Origin: Clostridium homopropionicum DSM 5847
GTDB lineage: Bacteria > Bacillota > Clostridia > Clostridiales > Clostridiaceae
Assembly (NCBI RefSeq): GCF_001263795.1
Contig: NZ_LHUR01000032.1
Location: 1 to 40,110, forward strand
Direction: 5' to 3'
Length of the DNA stretch: 40,110 nt
Both the position numbers and the translations under genes were made by a program. Below are positions 7,680-16,990 of the stretch, in pieces; the stretch's first letter is position 1, and every line of letters starts with the position of its first letter. Under the pieces are notes generated by a model, which did no database searches, was not told where the DNA came from, and was given only the letters and a program-made list of their open reading frames with translations.

Positions 7680-9125
7680 ATGAAAAACTCAAATTTCAAC
7701 AACTTTAATTTAAGCCATAAAATATTGGAAGCATTAAGTATGTTAGGATACGAAAAACCATCAGAAGTTCAAGAAAAGGTTATTCCTTATGCTCTTCAGG
7801 ATAAAGATGTAATAGTAAAATCTGAAACTGGAAGTGGAAAAACTGCAGCTTTTGCAATTCCTATTTGTGAGAGGATTGACATAGAAAAGAAGAAGTCTCA
7901 AGCTTTAATTTTAACTCCAACTAGAGAACTAGCAATACAAGTAAAAGAGGATATAAATAATATAGGAAGACTTAAAAGAATACGGGCAATTGCTGTATTT
8001 GGAAAGCAACCTATCAGTGAACAGAAAAAAGAGTTAAAGCAAAGGGTACATGTAGTTGTAGGAACACCAGGTAGAACTTTAGATCATATAGAGAAAGGTA
8101 ATGCTGACTTTGGGAATATAAAATATTTGATTATTGATGAAGCAGATAAAATGCTGAACATGGGTTTTATAGAACAGGTAGAAGGAGTGATAAAAAGGCT
8201 TCCAAAAGACAGAGTAACTATGTTATTTTCAGCAACTATTAGTGATGAAATAGAAGCCTTGTGCAATAATTACATGATTAATCCATATAGAATTGAGGTT
8301 AACCCACAAAAGCTAACAACTGAAAAAATAGAGGAAGTATATTATCAGGTGGAGTTTGATAAAAAGTTTAGTTTATTAAATAAAATAATCGCTTCAGAGC
8401 TGCCAGATAGCTGCATAATCTTTTGTAATACAAAAGATCAGGTAGATATAATAGCACAAAAGATGAATAGCAGAGGGTATTCCTGCAGCAAACTTCATGG
8501 GGGAATGGAGCAGAAGGATAGGACAGACACAATGCAAGCTTTTAAAAGAGGAGAATTTCAATTTCTAATAGCAACAGATGTGGCGGCAAGAGGAATTCAT
8601 GTTGAGGAAATAACTCATGTAATAAATTATGATATTCCAGTAGAAAAAGAAAGCTATGTTCATAGGATAGGAAGAACCGGAAGAGCAGGTAGCAAGGGAA
8701 AGGCAATAAGCTTTGTATATCCACAGGAAATTAGATTATTTAATGAGATTGAGGAATACTTAGGAAATAAGATAGTAAAAAAAGATCCTCCTAGTGAGGA
8801 AGATGTTGAAAAGGGAAAGAGTATATTAAAAGATAAAATAAAGGCTAAACCTAAGCTTAAGCAAGATAAAACTGCAGGTTTAAATAAGAAAATTATGAAG
8901 CTTCATATAAATGCAGGGAAAAAGAAAAAGGTAAGAGCAGGAGATATTGTTGGTGCAATTACTAGCATTGAAGGCATTTCTTCAGAAGATATTGGGATTA
9001 TAGATGTTCAAGATTCTTTCTCATATGTAGATATTCTTGGAGGGAAGGGTAAAATAGTTTTAGAAGCTTTAAAGGAAACTCCTATAAAGGGTAAATTGAT
9101 CAAAGTGGAAAAAGCAAAAAAATAG
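7680..9125 (+). CDS. dbpA: DEAD-box RNA helicase DbpA (YxiN type)
   Basis: A 481-residue ATP-dependent RNA helicase. Motifs in order: Q-motif around Y-E-K-P-S-E-V-Q (24-31), S-E-T-G-S-G-K-T (48-55), P-T-R-E-L (80-84), G-T-P-G-R (128-132), D-E-A-D (153-156), S-A-T (184-186), then in the second RecA domain I-I-F-C-N-T and H-R-I-G-R-T-G-R-A-G. After a basic linker, residues about 405-481 form the DbpA RNA-binding domain (R-A-G-D-I-V-G-A-I, ending G-K-L-I-K-V). In DbpA/YxiN this domain recognises hairpin 92 of 23S rRNA and directs the enzyme to 50S assembly. Length matches YxiN. It is monocistronic with a strong terminator. Confidence 0.95.
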   Translation: MKNSNFNNFNLSHKILEALSMLGYEKPSEVQEKVIPYALQDKDVIVKSETGSGKTAAFAIPICERIDIEKKKSQALILTPTRELAIQVKEDINNIGRLKRIRAIAVFGKQPISEQKKELKQRVHVVVGTPGRTLDHIEKGNADFGNIKYLIIDEADKMLNMGFIEQVEGVIKRLPKDRVTMLFSATISDEIEALCNNYMINPYRIEVNPQKLTTEKIEEVYYQVEFDKKFSLLNKIIASELPDSCIIFCNTKDQVDIIAQKMNSRGYSCSKLHGGMEQKDRTDTMQAFKRGEFQFLIATDVAARGIHVEEITHVINYDIPVEKESYVHRIGRTGRAGSKGKAISFVYPQEIRLFNEIEEYLGNKIVKKDPPSEEDVEKGKSILKDKIKAKPKLKQDKTAGLNKKIMKLHINAGKKKKVRAGDIVGAITSIEGISSEDIGIIDVQDSFSYVDILGGKGKIVLEALKETPIKGKLIKVEKAKK

Positions 9126-9134
9126 TAATAAATA

Positions 9135-9178
9135 AAGTACAGTATCTAAAGTGATTCTAGATCTGTACTTATTTTTTT
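9135..9178 (+). terminator. Intrinsic terminator of the helicase gene
   Basis: AAGTACAG-T-ATCTA (9135-9148) pairs with TAGATCTGTACTT (9158-9170) apart from a one-base bulge, and is followed by a run of seven T. Confidence 0.9.
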
Positions 9179-9226
9179 ATAAAATATGGATAAAATAATA
9201 TTAAATTATAGATAGGGAGTAATTAA

Positions 9227-10321
9227 ATGAATACACCTTTAACAAACAGGCAAATTGCTTTCGTTGTTTACTGTACCATGGTAGGATTTGGAATTATCAA
9301 TTTACCTAGGGATATGGCAGAAGCAGGTGGAACTGGTGGATGGATTCCCTTGGTTATTTTAACAGTAGTTTTTATGTTCAATGTTTATATTATAAGCTAT
9401 TTAGGATATGTAAATCATGGTAAAACCTTGATAGAATATAGCGAAAAGCTAGTAGGTGAATTTCTTACCCGTATTATTAGTATTATTTATGGCATATACT
9501 TTTTTATGTTTTTTACATTCATAACTAGAATATATGCTGAGACAGTTAGAATGACAATGTTACCTAGAACTCCATCGTGGGTAATAACTTTTGTATTCTT
9601 TTTATTATTATATTATTCCTTAAGTAAAGGACTTAATGTAATTGTAAGAGTTTGTGAGATGTATGGATTCATTAATATTGTTGGAAACATTTTCATGAGT
9701 ATAATAATTTTTACTCAGGGAGAAATCATAAATATAAGACCATTATTTGTAGAAGAAGATTTAATGCTATATCTATCGGGGACCTCCAAATTGATATTTG
9801 CTTTTCTTGGAGTAGAACTGCTTTTTATGATTCCTTTTAACAAAGAAAAAAACAGTAAAATATTTAAATATACTCCTGCAATCGTAGGAATTACAGGTGC
9901 TATGTATATACTTATAGGAGAATCGGCAATATCTATAGGCGGAATAGAACTAGTGACACTATATAAAGCTTCCGTATTTAATATTATAAGAGGGTTAGAT
10001 GTATCTTATTTAGAAATATTTAGGAGACTTGACGGTATTTACGTAGTTGTTTGGTCATTAAATATAATATGCAGCCTGTCCTTATGGGGTTATGGAGTGC
10101 AGCAATGTATAAATAAAGGAATGAATATAAAAGAAAGTAAATTAGTCATAGCATTACTTGTTTTAGCAGCTTGCATTATTGCACAAATTCCTGAAAGTAC
10201 AAATGATGTGGAAAAACTTCTTAAGTATAATGGGTATTTAGGATATATTACATCTTTATCTTTACCATTAATATTACTAATAATTACAAAGGTAAAAAAA
10301 TATGATAAAAAGACAGTATAA
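9227..10321 (+). CDS. GerAB-type spore germination permease subunit
   Basis: A 364-residue membrane protein with about ten helices, of the GerAB/GerKB family (APC superfamily). The N-terminus L-T-N-R-Q-I-A-F then G-F-G-I-I-N-L-P-R-D is typical. The B subunit is the germinant-binding, transporter-like part of nutrient receptors in the spore inner membrane. Start ATG follows TAGGGAG. It is the first gene of a three-gene receptor operon and overlaps gerC by 20 bases. Expression in the forespore (sigma G) is expected from family knowledge, but I could not identify a convincing sigma G promoter. Confidence 0.94.
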   Translation: MNTPLTNRQIAFVVYCTMVGFGIINLPRDMAEAGGTGGWIPLVILTVVFMFNVYIISYLGYVNHGKTLIEYSEKLVGEFLTRIISIIYGIYFFMFFTFITRIYAETVRMTMLPRTPSWVITFVFFLLLYYSLSKGLNVIVRVCEMYGFINIVGNIFMSIIIFTQGEIINIRPLFVEEDLMLYLSGTSKLIFAFLGVELLFMIPFNKEKNSKIFKYTPAIVGITGAMYILIGESAISIGGIELVTLYKASVFNIIRGLDVSYLEIFRRLDGIYVVVWSLNIICSLSLWGYGVQQCINKGMNIKESKLVIALLVLAACIIAQIPESTNDVEKLLKYNGYLGYITSLSLPLILLIITKVKKYDKKTV

Positions 10322-11426
10322 AATAATTTCAATGGTGATATTATCTTCTTTACTGGTAGGATGCTGGGATTACGAAGATATAAATAAGAAAAATATTGCT
10401 CTTTCTGTAGGGATTGATGAGAAGGAGGGAATGATTCAACTAGTTGCTGAAAATGCTAAACTCAGTAGTGAAATAAGAGGCAAAAGCGAACAGTCTCAAC
10501 TAACTCAGGATTATCAAAATCTCTCCCAAGGGAAAAACTTTGAAGACGTAAGAGGAGAACATGAGTATACTGTACCTCAAAGCAATTTTACTGGAGCAAT
10601 GAGAGCAGTGGTTTTTAGCAAAAGCTATGCAGAAAAAGGAATTGAATCATATATAAATAGAATTAATTTCTTAATAGAATTAAGGAAATCTTTATTAGTT
10701 GTAATATGCAATGAGCCAGTGAAGGATTTTTTGAAAACAGAGATTAAAAATGATATAAATATAAGTTATGCTATAGAAGATACTATAAAAAAGTTAGCTA
10801 AAGATGGTAGAAGCCTTTTTGATACTGCTCAAGAGGTGCAGGCATATATTCAAAATAAGGATTTAGGATTTGTTATCCCATATGTAGGGATAAAAGATTA
10901 TGCTGTAGAGTTTCAAGGGCTAGCAGTAATGAAGGATAGCAAGATGATCGGGCTAATTAATAAAAAAGAGATAGATGGATTTATATTTTTGCTGCTAAAA
11001 AATCCTATTATGAATAAAACAGTTTATAGTGATGGAGACGAAAAAAGGCAATATGCTTTTCAAGCAAAATTGAAAAAAAGAAAAGTTAAAACAAGTTACA
11101 AAGATAAAAAAATAAATATAGATGTGGATTTACAGATAAATTTTTCAATAAAGTATCAATACAAAATAGAGCCATTAAATAAAAACAAGATTAAAGAAGT
11201 AGAAAGTGAAGTCTCCCAGATGATCTATAAAGAGGTCATGTATGCTATAAATAAATCTCAAAAGGATTATAAATGTGATATATTTCAGTTTGGGAAATAT
11301 TTCAAAGCAAATAATCCAAAGGATTATAGAAGAATAAATTGGAATGAGGAATATCCTGATGCAAATATTAATGTAAATGTTAATACTCATCTTACTAATG
11401 TAAATTTAAGAAATGTAGAACAATAA
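10302..11426 (+). CDS. Ger(x)C-family spore germination lipoprotein
   Basis: A 374-residue lipoprotein. The signal peptide ends in L-L-V-G-C with lipid-modified C21, followed by W-D-Y-E-D-I-N, the usual start of mature GerC proteins. The body has the family N-terminal domain (about 25-210, with F-T-G-A-M-R-A-V-V-F) and C-terminal domain (about 220-374). GerC subunits sit on the outer face of the spore inner membrane and complete the germinant receptor. The start lies within the end of the permease gene, implying coupled translation. Confidence 0.94.
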   Translation: MIKRQYKIISMVILSSLLVGCWDYEDINKKNIALSVGIDEKEGMIQLVAENAKLSSEIRGKSEQSQLTQDYQNLSQGKNFEDVRGEHEYTVPQSNFTGAMRAVVFSKSYAEKGIESYINRINFLIELRKSLLVVICNEPVKDFLKTEIKNDINISYAIEDTIKKLAKDGRSLFDTAQEVQAYIQNKDLGFVIPYVGIKDYAVEFQGLAVMKDSKMIGLINKKEIDGFIFLLLKNPIMNKTVYSDGDEKRQYAFQAKLKKRKVKTSYKDKKINIDVDLQINFSIKYQYKIEPLNKNKIKEVESEVSQMIYKEVMYAINKSQKDYKCDIFQFGKYFKANNPKDYRRINWNEEYPDANINVNVNTHLTNVNLRNVEQ

Positions 11427-11449
11427 ATAAAAGCTGAGGTAGTTAAGAA

Positions 11450-12874
11450 ATGAGTAATAAAAATACAGATAAAATTCAAGAAATTATTAATAATATTTCT
11501 GGGGTATTACTTAGAAAATTGCAAGTGACGAATAAGGAAGTTTGGATTGCATTTATTCCTCAGATTTCTGATAGGGACAGCATCTCAAACAATATAATTA
11601 GGCCATTGTTATGTTATGATAAAACAGAAGAACTGACTTTGGATTTAATTTTAAACTCAGTCATTTATATTGATGATGTTTTTGAAGAAAATGATGAAAA
11701 TAATATTGTTAATCATGTTTTAGAAGGTAAAGCTATTATTATTTTAACTGATAGTGATAAATTTATTGTGGCAAACACAATTAGTATAGAAAAGAGAGCA
11801 ATTGAGAGCCCTCAGATTGAAACCAATATACGTTCTCCAAGGGATGCTTTTACAGAAAATTTAGATTCCAACTTATCTTTAATAAGGCATAGAATAAAGG
11901 ACCAATCATTAAAAATAGATTATATTACTGTAGGCAGCAGAACTAAAACAGATGTGGTAGTAATTTATTTATCAGATATAACTAATAAAGAGTATGTGAA
12001 AGTCATAAAAAAGAGAATAAAAGATATTAAAATAGACGGTATATTAGAATCTGCATATGTTCAAAAATTCATTTCTAATAAGGATACAACATTTTTACCG
12101 CAAATGGGTATCTATGAAAAGTCAGATTCTACTTGTGCAAATATTTTAGAAGGTAAAATATGCATAATGGTTGATGGAAGCAATATAGCTATAATCACAC
12201 CTAAAAATTTCGTTGAGTTTTTTGATGCTTCAGATGATCATTATGAAAATATGTATATTTCTTTTTTTATTAAAATGCTTAGATTCGAGGCTTTTATTAT
12301 TACGCTTACTTTGTCGGCGATATATGTAGGAATAGTTGCATATCATGCGGATATTATTCCCGCCCAGTATATAATAGTTCTAGCTGCTTCAAGAACAACA
12401 GTACCAGTTAATGCTATAACAGAAACAATACTTATGGAAATGGTTGTAGAACTGCTTAGAGAGGCAAGCGCCAGACTTCCAAAACAGATAGGACCTGCCA
12501 TTGGTATTGTTGGTACAATTGTTATAGGTCAAGCGGCGGTTGTTGCAGGGCTTGTAAGTCCTCTTATGGTTATAATTGTTGCTTTAGGGTTAATGGCATC
12601 CTTTGCTATACCAGACTATACAATTATGAATTCAATCAGACTTATGAAGTTTGGAATGATACTTATCACTGGACTTCTGGGGATTTTTGGATTTATCATG
12701 GGGATTACGTTTATTGTTATTAAACTTGCATCTATTTCAACTTTAGGAGTACCTTATTTAGCTCCAATTGCTCCTTTCTACTATGAAAATTTAAAAAATT
12801 ATTTCTTAAGCAATATTGTGCACACTAAAAAAAGACCTGAGTATTTGAAAAACAAGGATGATACAAGGCAATAA
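11450..12874 (+). CDS. GerA-type spore germination receptor subunit A
   Basis: A 474-residue protein of the GerA family. Residues 1-270 form a soluble domain (V-G-S-R-T-K-T-D-V-V-V-I-Y and K-I-C-I-M-V-D-G-S are conserved elements); about 280-450 contain the membrane helices, including P-A-Q-Y and the helix starting R-E-A-S-A-R-L-P-K-Q-I-G-P-A-I. Slightly shorter than typical (480-520). A subunits oligomerise and are needed for receptor function and ion release. The gene lies 23 bases after gerC. The A gene usually comes first in such operons; here it is last. Confidence 0.94.
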   Translation: MSNKNTDKIQEIINNISGVLLRKLQVTNKEVWIAFIPQISDRDSISNNIIRPLLCYDKTEELTLDLILNSVIYIDDVFEENDENNIVNHVLEGKAIIILTDSDKFIVANTISIEKRAIESPQIETNIRSPRDAFTENLDSNLSLIRHRIKDQSLKIDYITVGSRTKTDVVVIYLSDITNKEYVKVIKKRIKDIKIDGILESAYVQKFISNKDTTFLPQMGIYEKSDSTCANILEGKICIMVDGSNIAIITPKNFVEFFDASDDHYENMYISFFIKMLRFEAFIITLTLSAIYVGIVAYHADIIPAQYIIVLAASRTTVPVNAITETILMEMVVELLREASARLPKQIGPAIGIVGTIVIGQAAVVAGLVSPLMVIIVALGLMASFAIPDYTIMNSIRLMKFGMILITGLLGIFGFIMGITFIVIKLASISTLGVPYLAPIAPFYYENLKNYFLSNIVHTKKRPEYLKNKDDTRQ

Positions 12875-12979
12875 ATGAGATAGCTGTGTAATTTGATTAT
12901 TGCACTAATGAAGAGGTAAGTTTAATATAGAATTAATGAAAATTTTATAGAATTTAATCAAAAGTGAAGGAGAATTTAA

Positions 12980-15106
12980 TTGTTAGCAAAAGCTAGGGAA
13001 CTACTAAAAAAATATTATGGATACTCAGAGTTTAGAATTGGGCAGGAAAAAAGTATAGTAAACATTTTAAATAATAGAGATACCTTTGTTTTAATGCCTA
13101 CAGGGGCAGGAAAATCTATATGCTATCAAATTCCTGCTCTTATTTTTGAAGGAATAACTTTAGTTATATCGCCTCTAATATCTCTAATGAAGGATCAAGT
13201 AGATTCACTAAATGAAATGGGAATAAAAGCTACTTTTATTAATAGCACCTTAAGTAATATAGAAGTAGAAGATAGAATATTGAAGGCCACTTATGGGCAA
13301 TACAAGCTATTATATGTTGCTCCAGAAAGATTGGAATCGGAAATGTTTTGCCAGGTTCTAAGAAGCTTAGACATTTCACAGGTAGCAGTGGATGAGGCTC
13401 ATTGTGTGTCACAGTGGGGGCATGATTTTAGACCGAGCTATAGGCAAATATCAAAATTTATTAGAAGTTTACATAAAAGGCCTGTTGTTTCTGCTTTTAC
13501 AGCAACAGCTACTGAAGAAGTAAAAGAGGACATAGTAAAGCTTTTAGAACTTAGAAATCCAAAGGTATATGTTACTGGTTTCAATAGAGAAAATCTCTAT
13601 TTATCAGTAATTAAGGGAGTGGATAAAAGAGATTTTATACTTGAGTACTTAGAAAATAATAAGGATAAGGTTGGAATTATCTATGCTGCCACAAGAAGAG
13701 AAGTAGATAGCATACATGATTTATTAAGTAAAAAGGGGTTCCAGGTAGGAAAATATCATGCAGGCTTAAGTGAAACGGAAAGAAATGCCAGTCAAGATGC
13801 TTTTTTATATGATGACATAAGTGTAATGGTGGCAACTAATGCTTTCGGTATGGGCATTGATAAATCTAATGTTAGATATGTTATACACTACAATATGCCT
13901 AAAAATATGGAGGCCTATTATCAAGAAGCAGGTCGTGCAGGTAGGGACGGAGAACCAAGTGAATGTATTTTGCTTTTTGGAGAGCAGGATGTTATTCTTC
14001 AAAAATACCTAGTTGAACAAAATATAGTTTCTGCAGAAAGAAAGATAAGTGAATATAGAAGAATTCAGCAAATGGCAGATTACTGTCATACAGAAAGGTG
14101 TCTTAGAAGCTATATTTTAAACTATTTTGGGGACCAAAGCTTTGAAGAAAGCTGCAACAATTGCAGCACCTGTAAGGATGATAGAGTACTTGAAGATATA
14201 ACAATAGAGGCACAAAAAATATTTTCCTGCATTGCAAGAATGAATCAAAGATTTGGCTCAACGCTTGTAGCCTTTGTGTTGAAGGGTTCAAAGAATAAAA
14301 AGGTTCTAGATTTAAACTTTCATAACCTGTCAACCTATGGAATAATGAAGCAGTACAGTGAAAAAGAAATAAAGAACATGATTAATGTACTTATTGCTGA
14401 AAAATACTTAAATCTTACTGAAAGTGAATATCCTGTTTTAAGACTTACTGGTAAGGCTTTAAGTGTTCTAAAAGGAGAAGAAAAAGTATTTAAAAAGGTA
14501 CATAAAAAAGTTCAAAAGAAAACCGCAGATGATTCATTATTCCAAGTACTAAAATCCCTTAGAAAAACCATCTCAGAAAGAGAAAAAGTGCCTCCATATA
14601 TTATTTTCCCAGATAGTACTTTAAGGGAAATTAGCGAGTACTTGCCCCAGAACGAAGCCTCATTACTTAAAATTAAGGGAGTTGGAGAGTCTAAATTAAA
14701 GCGGTATGGGGAAGAATTTTTAAATGCAATAAAGGCTTATATATTAGAGAATAGGATTGTTATAGAAAAGCAAGGGAAAGATTATGAAGAAAATGAAGCT
14801 GAAAAAATCCCAAGCCATATAGTAAGCTTAAATATGTATAGAGAAGGAAAAGAATTAGAGGATATTTCTAAAGAGAGAGGACTAAAAATCACAACTGTAC
14901 AAGACCATATAATAAAAGCTTTTCTTGAGGGCGATGATGTTAATTTAGAGAATTTTATTCCAGAGCAGCATAAAAAAATAATTTATGAAGCCATAAATAA
15001 AATAGGAGCAGGAAAGTTAAGACCAATTAAAGATGCTCTCCCAGAAGAAGTGGATTATATGAGTATTAAAGCTGCTCTATGTACTATAAAGAAGGTCAAT
15101 TGGTAA
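12980..15106 (+). CDS. recQ: ATP-dependent DNA helicase RecQ
   Basis: A 708-residue RecQ helicase starting at TTG (12980), with GAAGGAGA directly upstream. Motifs: P-T-G-A-G-K-S (40-46), D-E-A-H (138-141) within V-D-E-A-H-C-V-S-Q-W-G-H-D-F-R-P-S-Y, T-A-T-A, and Q-E-A-G-R-A-G-R-D-G (motif VI). A zinc-binding cysteine cluster follows at about 370-400 (C-H-T-E-R-C, then C-N-N-C-S-T-C), then the winged-helix RQC region, an HRDC domain (about 517-590) and a C-terminal helix-turn-helix segment (about 609-660) common in Firmicute RecQ. It unwinds DNA 3'-5' in recombination and replication repair. No terminator precedes the adaptor gene, which starts 14 bases after its stop. Confidence 0.96.
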   Translation: MLAKARELLKKYYGYSEFRIGQEKSIVNILNNRDTFVLMPTGAGKSICYQIPALIFEGITLVISPLISLMKDQVDSLNEMGIKATFINSTLSNIEVEDRILKATYGQYKLLYVAPERLESEMFCQVLRSLDISQVAVDEAHCVSQWGHDFRPSYRQISKFIRSLHKRPVVSAFTATATEEVKEDIVKLLELRNPKVYVTGFNRENLYLSVIKGVDKRDFILEYLENNKDKVGIIYAATRREVDSIHDLLSKKGFQVGKYHAGLSETERNASQDAFLYDDISVMVATNAFGMGIDKSNVRYVIHYNMPKNMEAYYQEAGRAGRDGEPSECILLFGEQDVILQKYLVEQNIVSAERKISEYRRIQQMADYCHTERCLRSYILNYFGDQSFEESCNNCSTCKDDRVLEDITIEAQKIFSCIARMNQRFGSTLVAFVLKGSKNKKVLDLNFHNLSTYGIMKQYSEKEIKNMINVLIAEKYLNLTESEYPVLRLTGKALSVLKGEEKVFKKVHKKVQKKTADDSLFQVLKSLRKTISEREKVPPYIIFPDSTLREISEYLPQNEASLLKIKGVGESKLKRYGEEFLNAIKAYILENRIVIEKQGKDYEENEAEKIPSHIVSLNMYREGKELEDISKERGLKITTVQDHIIKAFLEGDDVNLENFIPEQHKKIIYEAINKIGAGKLRPIKDALPEEVDYMSIKAALCTIKKVNW

Positions 15107-15120
15107 ACGGAGGTAAAAAA

Positions 15121-16296
15121 ATGAAGAAGAAAACAGTTATCTATATATTAATATTAATAGTTATAGTTTCAGGTGTATTTTGGATGAGAAATAACAGAAA
15201 AAATAAGGAGATTATAACTGTAAAAACAGCTGCAGCTGGAGTTGGAGAAATAAAATCCTATTTATCCACTTCAGGAATTGTAAAGTCAAAGAATTATAAA
15301 GAATATTACGGAACTCAAGGGAAGATAAAAACACTAAATGTAAAAGTAGGAGATAAGGTAAATAAGGGAGATACTTTATTAACATATGAAACTCAAGATT
15401 TATCTTTAACAGTAAAACAGGCTGAAATTCAATATGAAAATGCTGTTCTTCAAAGAAATGATCTGTATAATCAAAATAAAACCGTAAAGGATAAAATTGC
15501 TGAACTAGACAAGGAAATTGCTCAGCTAGAAAAGAGTTCAAATCAATTAGATAAAACAAAGCTAGAAGCATTGAAACAACAAAGAAATAGTTTAAGCCCA
15601 ATTTCTCAGGAGAAGCTTAAGCAAATGGATAATGCAGTAAATTTAGCAAAAATATCCTTAGATACTGCAAGAAAGAACCTACAAGAAAATAAAGCTACTA
15701 TCGTTGCAGAAAATGCTGGAGTTGTTACAGCTGTAAATGGAGTAGTAGGAGCAGTAAGTAATGGTATGCAGCCAGTTATTGTGGTTCAGGATACAGAAAA
15801 TTTAAAGGTTCAAGTATCACTTGGAAAATATGATGCTAAAAAAGTAAAGCTAGGGCAAGAAGTAAATATTGTTGATGAAAATAGTCGTTATAAGGGGAAA
15901 GTATCTCTCATTGACCCAGCAGCTACTAAAACTCAGTCTATGTCAGGAAATGAAACAACCTTAGGTGCCGAAATAGATGTATTAGACAAGGCTGAAGAAC
16001 TTAAAATTGATTTTGATGTAGATGTGGAAATATTAACTGGACAAGTAGCTAATGTTCTTAAAGTTCCTATTGAGAGCATAAAAGCTGAGAAAGGAAATAA
16101 AAATTTAATTTATGTTCTCCAAGGAGATATTGTTAAAGAAAAACAAGTAAAGACAGGTATTCAATCAGATACTGAAATCGAAATAAAAGAAGGCATAAAT
16201 AAAGGAGATAAGGTAATATTAAACCCGTCCGCTTCAATAATAGATGGTATTGTGGTTAAGGAATTCAAGGAGGGGGAAAATGCTTCAGGTAAGTAA
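15121..16296 (+). CDS. HlyD/MacA-like efflux adaptor protein
   Basis: A 391-residue membrane fusion protein. The start is the ATG at 15121 with CGGAGGT upstream; a longer reading frame from 15079 overlaps recQ and lacks a site. Residues 5-22 are a membrane anchor. Then come a lipoyl-like half (about 55-95, K-V-G-D-K-V-N-K-G-D), a long alpha-helical hairpin or coiled coil (about 100-195), the second lipoyl half (A-E-N-A-G-V-V-T-A-V-N-G) and beta-barrel domains. With the next two genes it forms a MacA-MacB or YknXYZ-like tripartite exporter; in a Gram-positive cell it would work at the cytoplasmic membrane. Substrate unknown. Its end overlaps the ATPase gene. Confidence 0.92.
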   Translation: MKKKTVIYILILIVIVSGVFWMRNNRKNKEIITVKTAAAGVGEIKSYLSTSGIVKSKNYKEYYGTQGKIKTLNVKVGDKVNKGDTLLTYETQDLSLTVKQAEIQYENAVLQRNDLYNQNKTVKDKIAELDKEIAQLEKSSNQLDKTKLEALKQQRNSLSPISQEKLKQMDNAVNLAKISLDTARKNLQENKATIVAENAGVVTAVNGVVGAVSNGMQPVIVVQDTENLKVQVSLGKYDAKKVKLGQEVNIVDENSRYKGKVSLIDPAATKTQSMSGNETTLGAEIDVLDKAEELKIDFDVDVEILTGQVANVLKVPIESIKAEKGNKNLIYVLQGDIVKEKQVKTGIQSDTEIEIKEGINKGDKVILNPSASIIDGIVVKEFKEGENASGK

Positions 16297-16972
16297 TGTA
16301 ATTAAGACATATAGAACTGGTGATATTGAATTCACAGCTTTAAAAAATATAAGCTTAACAATATCAAAAGGAGAGTTTACAGCTATTATGGGTCCTTCAG
16401 GTTCAGGTAAATCAACCTTTATGAATATTTTAGGATGTCTTGACGTGATGGATAGCGGTAAATACATTTTAAATGGAAAAGATGTATCAATGTTAAGAGA
16501 TGAGCAGTTGGCTTACATTAGAAATAAAGAAATAGGCTTTGTATTTCAAGCCTTTAATTTGATACCCAGAATGTCCATACTAGAAAATGTAGAGCTGCCT
16601 ATGCTCTATGGGGGTATTTCTTCAAAGGAAAGAAGAGAAAAGGCATTAATTGCACTTAGAAAGGTTGGTATAGAGGATAGAGCAAAGCACCTTCCAAATG
16701 AGATTTCTGGTGGTCAAAAACAGAGAGCAGCTATTGCCAGGGCCATTGTTAACTCTCCTTCAGTAATCATGGCAGATGAACCTACAGGAAATTTAGATAC
16801 AAAATCGTCTATAGAAATAATGAGGATATTCCAAAACTTAAATAATGAAGGAGCTACAGTAGTTATGGTAACTCATGAAAATGATATAGCTCAGCATGCA
16901 AAGAGGATAGTAAGGTTTAGAGATGGAGAAATTGTTTCTGATGAGAAGGTAGAAAATAGAATTGTCTTATAA
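16280..16972 (+). CDS. ABC transporter ATP-binding protein, MacB/LolD class
   Basis: A 230-residue ATPase, starting at the ATG at 16280 just after AAGGAGGGGG; an upstream in-frame ATG at 16244 has no such site. Walker A G-P-S-G-S-G-K-S-T at 38-46, Q-loop F-Q-A-F at 89-92, signature I-S-G-G-Q at 142-146, Walker B ending in D166-E167, and the H-loop histidine in V-T-H-E. This is the mechanotransmission-type class that pairs with FtsX-like permeases for export of peptides, lipoproteins or antibiotics. The gene overlaps the adaptor gene by 17 bases and precedes the permease by 18. Confidence 0.96.
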   Translation: MLQVSNVIKTYRTGDIEFTALKNISLTISKGEFTAIMGPSGSGKSTFMNILGCLDVMDSGKYILNGKDVSMLRDEQLAYIRNKEIGFVFQAFNLIPRMSILENVELPMLYGGISSKERREKALIALRKVGIEDRAKHLPNEISGGQKQRAAIARAIVNSPSVIMADEPTGNLDTKSSIEIMRIFQNLNNEGATVVMVTHENDIAQHAKRIVRFRDGEIVSDEKVENRIVL

Positions 16973-16990
16973 GGCAGGTGATATTAAAAC

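Noticed and set aside
9181-9226. Sigma G promoter before the ger operon
   Set aside because: A TGGATA-like -35 is present, but the matching -10 would put the transcript start at the ribosome site, too close to the ATG.
12980-15106. Extra C-terminal helix-turn-helix in RecQ as a novel fusion
   Set aside because: This extension is common in Firmicute RecQ proteins.
15212-15601. 129-codon minus-strand frame
   Set aside because: Leu/Phe-rich antisense of the adaptor's coiled-coil segment with no start signal.
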